Source of the DNA: Candidatus Binatia bacterium
GTDB taxonomy: Bacteria; Eisenbacteria; RBG-16-71-46; SZUA-252
DNA length: 64,000 nucleotides
Assembly: GCA_035631035.1 (NCBI GenBank)
Contig: DASQJL010000060.1
Location: 62,001 to 126,000 of the forward strand
Direction of reading: 5' to 3'
Made by a program: the position numbers and the translations under genes. The notes below the pieces were generated by a model. It did no database searches, was not told where the DNA came from, and saw only the letters and a list, made by a program, of their open reading frames with translations. Shown here piece by piece: positions 58,618 to 64,000 of this stretch (positions are counted from its first letter, which is position 1; every line of letters begins with the position of its first letter).

Positions 58618-61331
58618 GGGGCCGCTCCTCCCGCGAGGCGCGCCGCCGCTCCCGCGGGGGGGAAATCCGGGAAGCGCGCGGCCAGCTCCGCGTCCACCAT
58701 GGCGCTGGATTCGCCCCCCGCGAACCAGGTCCGGTCGGCTTCGATGACCACCCACGACGCGCGGACGGCGCACGCGCGCATCCACGCGTCGCCCGTTTCC
58801 CACGCCGCCCGGATCCAGTCGGCGAGACGGGTCGGAGTGTCGTCGCCCCGCGTGCGCTCGCGGACCATGCGCGATTCGAAGATCTCGCGCAGCGGCCGGA
58901 ACACGGGGCGCGGCAGCACGTGCACCAGGAATTCCAGCGCCGGAGCCACCTGCTCGTAGTCCCGCGACTTGAGCCGCTCGAAGGCCCCCGACACGGGCTG
59001 CGGGTCGTACCAGCAGGCCAGAGCGCGCATCGCGCGCTCCAGCGCCCCTTCCCCGTATTCGACCCAGCTCTCGGCGAGAAGCCGGATCTCCGGGTCCACG
59101 GCGTTCTCCAGCTCGACCGCCGGCTCGATCGACGAGCGATAGCTTCGCAGCTCGCGGAGGAAGAGCCGGTGCACGAGCGCGCGAGGCAGGACGGGGCGGC
59201 CGGTGTTCACGCGCACGCGGCTCAGGCTGCGCAGGCCGAGCGTGCGCTCGTTGGGATCGCTGCTCCGCGTCAGGCCCAGCAGCGCGTTCACGGCGCGCGG
59301 GCTGCCCAGCTCCGCGAGGGCGCGCACCGCGATGGCCCGGGCGCGCGCGCTGTGTTCGCCGCTCAGGAAGCGGATCAGGCTCGGCACCGCAGGGTCGCCG
59401 ATCGCGGCGACCGCGGCGCGGGCCTCGCCGCCTACTTCAGGCACGAAGAGGAGCGGGAGGATCGAGTCGAGGAGCGTCGCCGTGGGACGGCGCGCGGCGG
59501 CGAGGAGCGCCGCCCGCTTCACTTCCACGTCGGGGTCGGCCAGCAGCGTCTGGAGACGCGAGCGGGCGGCGCTGCCGGGGGTGGCCCCCACGGCGTGCGC
59601 GGCAAGGATGAGGCTCTCCGTGTCCCCTTTCTCGATCCGGCGGTCGATCCACTCGAGCGTGAGCGCCCCCGGGGCCGCGTAGGGCCGCTCGAACAACACC
59701 TCGACGATACGCCGGCAAAGGGCGGGGTCCTTTCCCTCCAGACGCTCGCGCGCGTACGCGACGGGGTTCCGGCTCATGGCGAGACCGTACCGGAGCGCCG
59801 CGCCGGCCACCGCTTCGTCCCGGTCGCGCTCCATCGGCTGGATCACGGAAGCGGCCGACCGCAGGCGCAGCGCTTCGGCCGCGCGAATCGCCGCCGCGCG
59901 GACCGCCGCGGAGGGGTGGGCGAGGGCCGCGCGCACACCGGCGGCGACGGCGCGCCCTCGCGCCCCCTCGGCCAGGCGAAGCGCGGTGATCATCTGCGGC
60001 TCCTTCCCGGAGCGGATCGCCATGAGCAGCGCCTGCTCGGCGGCCGGAGTCTGCAGCGACTCCGGCGACAGCTCCGGCTCGACCCAGCGCCGGCTCAGCG
60101 CCTCCTGGAACGCGCGCCCATACTGGCGGTTCAGGAAGAAGAGGGACACGATCCAGACGCCCGCCACGGCCAGGGTGGTTCCGATGAGAACGGGAATCGC
60201 GATGCCGATCGCCCGAAGGACCACGATCAGGAGGACCCCCACGACGGCATCCGACCAGCGCTCCACCAGGGTGTCCACCGTGGGCTTGATGCGCCGCCGC
60301 TCGGGTGGGCGCACGGCCATGTAGTAGATCTCCGACGCGGACTTGCCGAAGGTCTGGAGCACGACCCCCTGGACCCAGCGCATGGCGATGATCGCCAGCC
60401 ACCCGCCCGTGGCCGCGACCCAGCCACCGAAGACCATCACCAGAGCGGGCTGGAGCAGACTCGCGTTGGTCAGTCCCAGCCGGTGGAAGGCCCACCCGAC
60501 CACGACGAACTGGACGACCAGCGCGAGCGCGTTCACGGCCACCTGAAACCGCCCCAGGAACTGCGTGAGGTCGTGCGGATCGGGATAGACCCGCTGAATG
60601 AAGAACTTGAACTGGAAGTCGATCAGCGTCCCCACGATCACCGCGAGCGCCAGGGTCAGCGCCAGGAGCCGGATGTAGCCGGACCGTCGGAGGATCTCCC
60701 AGCGCGAGAGCGGCGAAGCGAACTCCATCGGGCTCGCGCGGCGCGCCCGGTGCTTCTGCAGCACCAGCGTGAGAACGTGGGAGACGAGGAACAGTCCCGC
60801 CACGATCCACATGAGCCCGACGCGCTTGAGCAGCGGCGTCATCCACCCCGCGATGCCGCCCCCCGCGAGCCCGCCGATCAGGCCGCAGCCGCTCAGGATC
60901 GGAAAGAGCCTCCGCGCGCGGTGCGAGTCCCAGACGTCCAGCGCCAGGAGCCAGAAGTGCGGGATGAGGAGCATCGCCTGGCTTCCGGTCCAGAGGTAGA
61001 ACAGCGCCGTCGTCCACGTGCGGGCCAGGGGGTACAGGGCCGCCGCGGAGAACCCGATCACGACCGCGAGCACCTGGTTGAACCGGGTCAGGTCGAGCCG
61101 GGCGTAGCGGCGGGTGAGCCGGCCCTCGAACCAGACGAACGCCGCTGACGCGAGCGCCACGCCGACGTAGGCGTAGGGAAGCGCGAGCGCGCCGAAGTTG
61201 GCGAGGAAGAGCGCGTCGCGCACCACCTTGGCCAGCGTGTAGGCGCAGAGGAGCGCCGCGACCAGGAGGCCCATGAGGTAGAACGTCCGCTGCTCTTCCG
61301 GCTCGAGTCCGAGACGGCGAGTCAGGGCCAT
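58611..61331 (-). CDS. nucleotide-transporter-like (ADP/ATP antiporter family) protein with HEAT repeats
   Basis: 906 residues from ATG 61331. About twelve membrane helices occupy 10-440, with the Npt/Tlc-type start LMGLLVAALLCAYTLAKVVRDALFLANFGALALPYAYV. A soluble C-terminal half (about 460-900) has HEAT-like repeats (AALAHPSAAVRAAAIRAAEAL, LLADPDVEVKRAALLAAARRP). The start is uncertain: AAGAGGAGG precedes an in-frame ATC near 61346 at ideal spacing, whereas ATG 61331 has no close ribosome site. Known members exchange ATP and ADP in intracellular bacteria and plastids; here transport is unproven. Confidence 0.8.
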   Translation of the reverse strand: MALTRRLGLEPEEQRTFYLMGLLVAALLCAYTLAKVVRDALFLANFGALALPYAYVGVALASAAFVWFEGRLTRRYARLDLTRFNQVLAVVIGFSAAALYPLARTWTTALFYLWTGSQAMLLIPHFWLLALDVWDSHRARRLFPILSGCGLIGGLAGGGIAGWMTPLLKRVGLMWIVAGLFLVSHVLTLVLQKHRARRASPMEFASPLSRWEILRRSGYIRLLALTLALAVIVGTLIDFQFKFFIQRVYPDPHDLTQFLGRFQVAVNALALVVQFVVVGWAFHRLGLTNASLLQPALVMVFGGWVAATGGWLAIIAMRWVQGVVLQTFGKSASEIYYMAVRPPERRRIKPTVDTLVERWSDAVVGVLLIVVLRAIGIAIPVLIGTTLAVAGVWIVSLFFLNRQYGRAFQEALSRRWVEPELSPESLQTPAAEQALLMAIRSGKEPQMITALRLAEGARGRAVAAGVRAALAHPSAAVRAAAIRAAEALRLRSAASVIQPMERDRDEAVAGAALRYGLAMSRNPVAYARERLEGKDPALCRRIVEVLFERPYAAPGALTLEWIDRRIEKGDTESLILAAHAVGATPGSAARSRLQTLLADPDVEVKRAALLAAARRPTATLLDSILPLLFVPEVGGEARAAVAAIGDPAVPSLIRFLSGEHSARARAIAVRALAELGSPRAVNALLGLTRSSDPNERTLGLRSLSRVRVNTGRPVLPRALVHRLFLRELRSYRSSIEPAVELENAVDPEIRLLAESWVEYGEGALERAMRALACWYDPQPVSGAFERLKSRDYEQVAPALEFLVHVLPRPVFRPLREIFESRMVRERTRGDDTPTRLADWIRAAWETGDAWMRACAVRASWVVIEADRTWFAGGESSAMVDAELAARFPDFPPAGAAARLAGGAAPC

Positions 61332-61652
61332 CGAGAGACGGGATGCGATGGAAGCCTCCTCTTCGCGCGTGGGAACCCACCGGTCCCTCGGCCGCGGGCG
61401 CGCCGGGGCGGTGAGGCCCGGGAAACTCCAGCACAGGTCGGGCCAATGGCCCTGCCGCCCCGCCCCAGCCCTTGTAAGATACGAGCGGCACCCGCTTCCG
61501 GCAGGGAAAAACTGACAATCCAACGACAACCCTATTTTCCTTTGAGACTCTAACTGCTAGCGTCCCGGCGGACAGCCCCGTCGGCACGTGCCTTGATAAG
61601 GGGCACGGCTCGCACCGAGCCAGATCGGTTCCTCTCCGCACCCGGAGGCCCT
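61332..61652. other. intergenic region between divergent transporter and barrel genes
   Basis: About 320 bases. The minus-strand sigma-54-like site is at 61430-61445. The plus-strand side shows only the GGAGG ribosome site before GTG 61653. No small gene or hairpin with T-run was found. Confidence 0.5.
61430..61445 (-). promoter_or_regulatory. sigma-54-type promoter for the transporter/CNB pair
   Basis: Minus-strand TGGCCCGACCTGTGCT: TGGC, CG and TGCT match, spacing ten. The predicted start is near 61419, about 88 bases before ATG 61331. Confidence 0.58.
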
Positions 61653-62993
61653 GTGCCGACCAGAACGAATCAGCGCTCCCGTATCCTTCCCGTGTCCGTC
61701 GCCGTCCTCGCGGCCGTCCTCACCTTCGGCGCCTCTTCGTCGCGCGCCGACGAGCGGTTCGGCGATTCCACGTGGGTCGCTCCGGTCCCTCAGGCCACCG
61801 GCACGCCGGAGGACCCCGGTCCGCGCGTCGCCGAGCCCGATCACGAGCGAACCTGGGAAACCGTGCTCCGCACGCCGTTCCGCGTGGCCTTCTTCCCGTT
61901 CCGCCTGATGGCCTGGGGACTGGAGGGCGCGGCGGATCTGGCGGAGAAGCATCTTCCCCTCGATGAGCTGAACGCGCCGGCCGGCCCCCCGCATGGGTTC
62001 CATGCCGCTCCTCAAGCCTCCTTTTCGAACAACGAGGGTCTCGGCCTGGGCCTCTCCATGAAGGCGGAGCTCGGGACGCCCCACAACGTCGGCCGCTCCG
62101 ACCTGAGCTGGTCCACGAGAGACACGCGGCGCGCGCGCGCCACCCTCCTTTTCGGCGCCGACCGCCCCCTCGGCTATTCGCTGTTCGGGATGTACCGCCA
62201 CCGTCCGAACCGCCGCTTCTACGGGATCGGAAACGATGCCGGAACGACGAGGACCATCTATCTCGAGCGGGAAGACGAGTTCATGGGCTCGGTCCTCGTG
62301 ACCCACAAACCCCGGCTCGATGCGCGAGCCTTCGTCGGCCTCTCGGACATCGACATCGGTCCCGGGTACAACGATTCGCCGCGCAGCATCGAGGTCTTCA
62401 CGCCCGCCGAGGTGCCGTACCTCACCCGCGGGTCGCGCGTCTGGTATGTCGGCGCCGGCGCGGGATGGGCCTCGCTGAACGAGCCGGTCGATCCCGCGCG
62501 CGGGGTGCGGATCTTCGGCGAAGCGCGCCACCTCATGGACGCCGACGCGAACGACCTCACCTATGAGGCCTACCGCGTCGAAGGGCGCGGCTACCTGCCG
62601 GTCTTCTCGGTCCGGAGAATCCTGGCCGGTCGCGCGCTTATCGACGGCGTGAATCCGGCGAGCGGCTCCGGCCCGATCCCCTTCTACCGGCTCCCCTACT
62701 CGAACGGGGACGACCGCTTCTCCGGGTACTCCGGCGACCGGTTCCGGGACAAGCGACTCGTCATCCTGCAGGCCGAGTACCGCTGGCTGATCTGGTCCAA
62801 GCTGTGGGCGTTCGCCCTGGCGCAACGCGCCGAGGTCGCTCCGAGCACGGGGGCGCTCCGCTGGGCTTCGATGCACGAAGCCTACGGGGGCGGCTTCCGC
62901 TATCGAATCACCGACACCCAGACCGCCCGCCTCGAGCTGGCGAAGGGGAACCAAGGATTCGACATCGACCTGAACCTGGAGGCGCCCTTCTGA
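61653..62993 (+). CDS. outer-membrane beta-barrel (BamA/surface-antigen-like) protein
   Basis: 446 residues from GTG 61653, chosen for GGAGG four bases upstream and a following signal peptide (RILPVSVAVLAAVLTFGASSSRA). After a periplasmic segment the protein alternates aromatic/small residues in barrel-like strands (FSNNEGLGLGLSMKAEL, RFYGIGNDAGTTRTIYLEREDEFMGS, VILQAEYRWLIWSKLWAFALAQR) and ends in Phe, as outer-membrane proteins do. It may be a 16-strand Omp85-like barrel without POTRA domains. Function unknown. Confidence 0.82.
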   Translation: MPTRTNQRSRILPVSVAVLAAVLTFGASSSRADERFGDSTWVAPVPQATGTPEDPGPRVAEPDHERTWETVLRTPFRVAFFPFRLMAWGLEGAADLAEKHLPLDELNAPAGPPHGFHAAPQASFSNNEGLGLGLSMKAELGTPHNVGRSDLSWSTRDTRRARATLLFGADRPLGYSLFGMYRHRPNRRFYGIGNDAGTTRTIYLEREDEFMGSVLVTHKPRLDARAFVGLSDIDIGPGYNDSPRSIEVFTPAEVPYLTRGSRVWYVGAGAGWASLNEPVDPARGVRIFGEARHLMDADANDLTYEAYRVEGRGYLPVFSVRRILAGRALIDGVNPASGSGPIPFYRLPYSNGDDRFSGYSGDRFRDKRLVILQAEYRWLIWSKLWAFALAQRAEVAPSTGALRWASMHEAYGGGFRYRITDTQTARLELAKGNQGFDIDLNLEAPF

Positions 62994-63019
62994 TGCGCGC
63001 GACGATGGAGGAACGGAAG

Positions 63020-64000
63020 ATGGCGCGCGTCCTTCGCGTGCTGCTGCGAACCGTGATCGGGGCGGCCCTGGCCGCCTCCGTCAACGCACCCCCGCTCTCG
63101 GCGAGCCCGAAGCACGAAGCCGAAGAGCGCCTCGAGCGCCAGCCGGTCAAGGAGAACACCCGGGTGGACCACGACGGCCAGCCGATTCCCCAGCCGCACG
63201 TGTCGGACCCCAGCCACCTGGGTCACCTGGTCCGGGAATCGTTCGTGGAACCGATCTCCCACCTGTTCGACATTCCCGACAAGGTCATCTGGTTGATGAG
63301 GCCGCTGGGCGTCCGCAGGGTGCCCGAGGCGCCCAACGTCAATGCGTTCGACGAGGTCCCCAATTCCACCTGGTTCACCAATCGCAACCACGTCCGCGCG
63401 CTTTCGACGGACGCGGTCCGGGAGGGGCCCTTCGGTGCCGTGCATCCGACACCCCCGTACACGATCAAGAGCGTCAAGACGCACGGGTTCAACCCCGGCT
63501 TCAACATGAAGGACGCGGCCGGCAAGCGCTGGGTCGTGAAGCTGGACCGCGCCGGGTTCCCGCAGATCTCCTCGGGGGCCGGCGTCGTCTCGAGCCGCCT
63601 CGTCTGGGCCGCCGGGTACAACATCTCGCACGACGAGGCGTTCACGTTCCGCAGGGACGAGCTCTCGATCGACGCCGATCTGGCGAAGGGAAAGGATGGA
63701 AAGAAGCCGTTCCGCGATGCCGACCTCGAGGCGCTGCTCACGCGCGGCGCGCGCACCCAGGACGGCCGTTACTACGCCATCGCGAGCTTCTTCCTGCCGG
63801 GAACGCCGATCGGACCGTTCAGCTTCCGAGGGATTCGCCAGGACGACCCGAATGACCGGTTCCGGCACAAGGAGCGGCGCGACCTGCGCGGGCTCTTCGT
63901 CGTCTATTCCTGGGTGAACAACTGGGACGTGAAGGACGACCAGTCGCTGGACACGTATGGACCCGACAGCGCGAACGGCCACGTCACCCACTATCTCCTC
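63020..64000 (+). CDS. exported protein of unknown function, C-terminus cut by window edge
   Basis: 327 residues visible, open at the window end. The start is taken as ATG 63020, nine bases after GGAGG. In-frame ATGs at 63005 and 62993 (TGATG overlap with the barrel gene) are alternatives. A signal peptide (VLRVLLRTVIGAALAASVNA) is followed by conserved-looking blocks: FDEVPNSTWFTNRN, TPPYTIKSVKTHGFNPGFNMKDAAGKRWVVKLDR and VVYSWVNNWDVKDDQSLDTY. I do not recognise the family. It is probably cotranscribed with the beta-barrel gene. Confidence 0.78.
   Translation, partial: MARVLRVLLRTVIGAALAASVNAPPLSASPKHEAEERLERQPVKENTRVDHDGQPIPQPHVSDPSHLGHLVRESFVEPISHLFDIPDKVIWLMRPLGVRRVPEAPNVNAFDEVPNSTWFTNRNHVRALSTDAVREGPFGAVHPTPPYTIKSVKTHGFNPGFNMKDAAGKRWVVKLDRAGFPQISSGAGVVSSRLVWAAGYNISHDEAFTFRRDELSIDADLAKGKDGKKPFRDADLEALLTRGARTQDGRYYAIASFFLPGTPIGPFSFRGIRQDDPNDRFRHKERRDLRGLFVVYSWVNNWDVKDDQSLDTYGPDSANGHVTHYLL

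Noticed and set aside
1-64000. tRNA, rRNA, insertion sequences, phage genes, CRISPR arrays
   Set aside because: I searched by eye for T-loop patterns, rRNA blocks, transposase motifs and regular repeat-spacer structure and found none. A tRNAscan or Rfam run could still reveal something missed.

Overview
The window is a roughly two-thirds G+C chromosomal stretch from a Gram-negative-type bacterium. Evidence for this is a predicted outer-membrane beta-barrel, a lipoprotein, a class A penicillin-binding protein and periplasmic proteins with signal peptides. Gene density is high, with many 1-17 base start/stop overlaps and several GTG starts. I see no rRNA, tRNA, CRISPR array, insertion sequence or phage gene. 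The gene mix would suit an uncultured soil or sediment lineage, but I cannot name the phylum from the sequence alone.

Layout. 1-5409 (minus): an operon for a glycosyltransferase, a UDP-galactopyranose-mutase-like flavoprotein with a His-rich repeat, a GH2 glycosidase and GalT. 5654-9329: a periplasmic protein, tryptophanase and a phytase-like esterase. 9363-20930: two Hsp20 proteins, a CBS protein, an M20 peptidase, a probable selenocysteine-containing thioredoxin-like protein (in-frame TGA at 12528-12530 followed by a hairpin), a Nudix hydrolase, a class A PBP, an IMPDH-family enzyme with a probable CTG start, a BON protein and a kinase-fold protein. 20979-34325: an M15 peptidase, a histidine phosphatase overlapping a PRTase-kinase fusion, two PIG-L deacetylases, LysM protein/lipoprotein, UdgX-Lhr DNA repair genes and a PLP decarboxylase. 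34315-43889: a hybrid kinase, YtxH/DUF948, a four-gene operon (topoisomerase IB, DAGK-PAP2 fusion, short-chain dehydrogenase, lone receiver), a structured noncoding region, CsbD and YflT-type proteins. 44150-51257: a glycosyltransferase/debranching enzyme pair, an NtrC-type regulator with a degenerate histidine-kinase-like partner, and small stress genes. 51477-64000: LigD/Ku, a second hybrid kinase, a nucleotide-transporter-like protein with a cyclic-nucleotide-binding partner, a beta-barrel protein and a truncated exported protein.

The most notable pattern is shared regulation. Upstream of seventeen transcription units I find a sequence close to the sigma-54 (RpoN) -24/-12 consensus TGGCACG-N4-TTGCW with exactly ten bases between GG and GC. 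One of these, at 19747-19762, matches perfectly. They precede genes that in other bacteria are typical general-stress genes (Hsp20, CsbD, YtxH, YflT, BON, LysM, CBS, DUF892, Ku/LigD) plus glycan and lipid operons. I did not find such sites ahead of the UDG/Lhr, PRTase, PIG-L, IMPDH or tryptophanase genes. An NtrC-type sigma-54 activator is encoded in the middle of the set (47374-48729). This suggests an RpoN-controlled general stress/envelope regulon, possibly fed by a phosphorelay from the hybrid kinases through the ATPase-degenerate protein at 48744-49484. The second strong find is the probable selenoprotein. The third is a perfectly nested, rod-like small RNA candidate ending in a T-run at 42553-42665.
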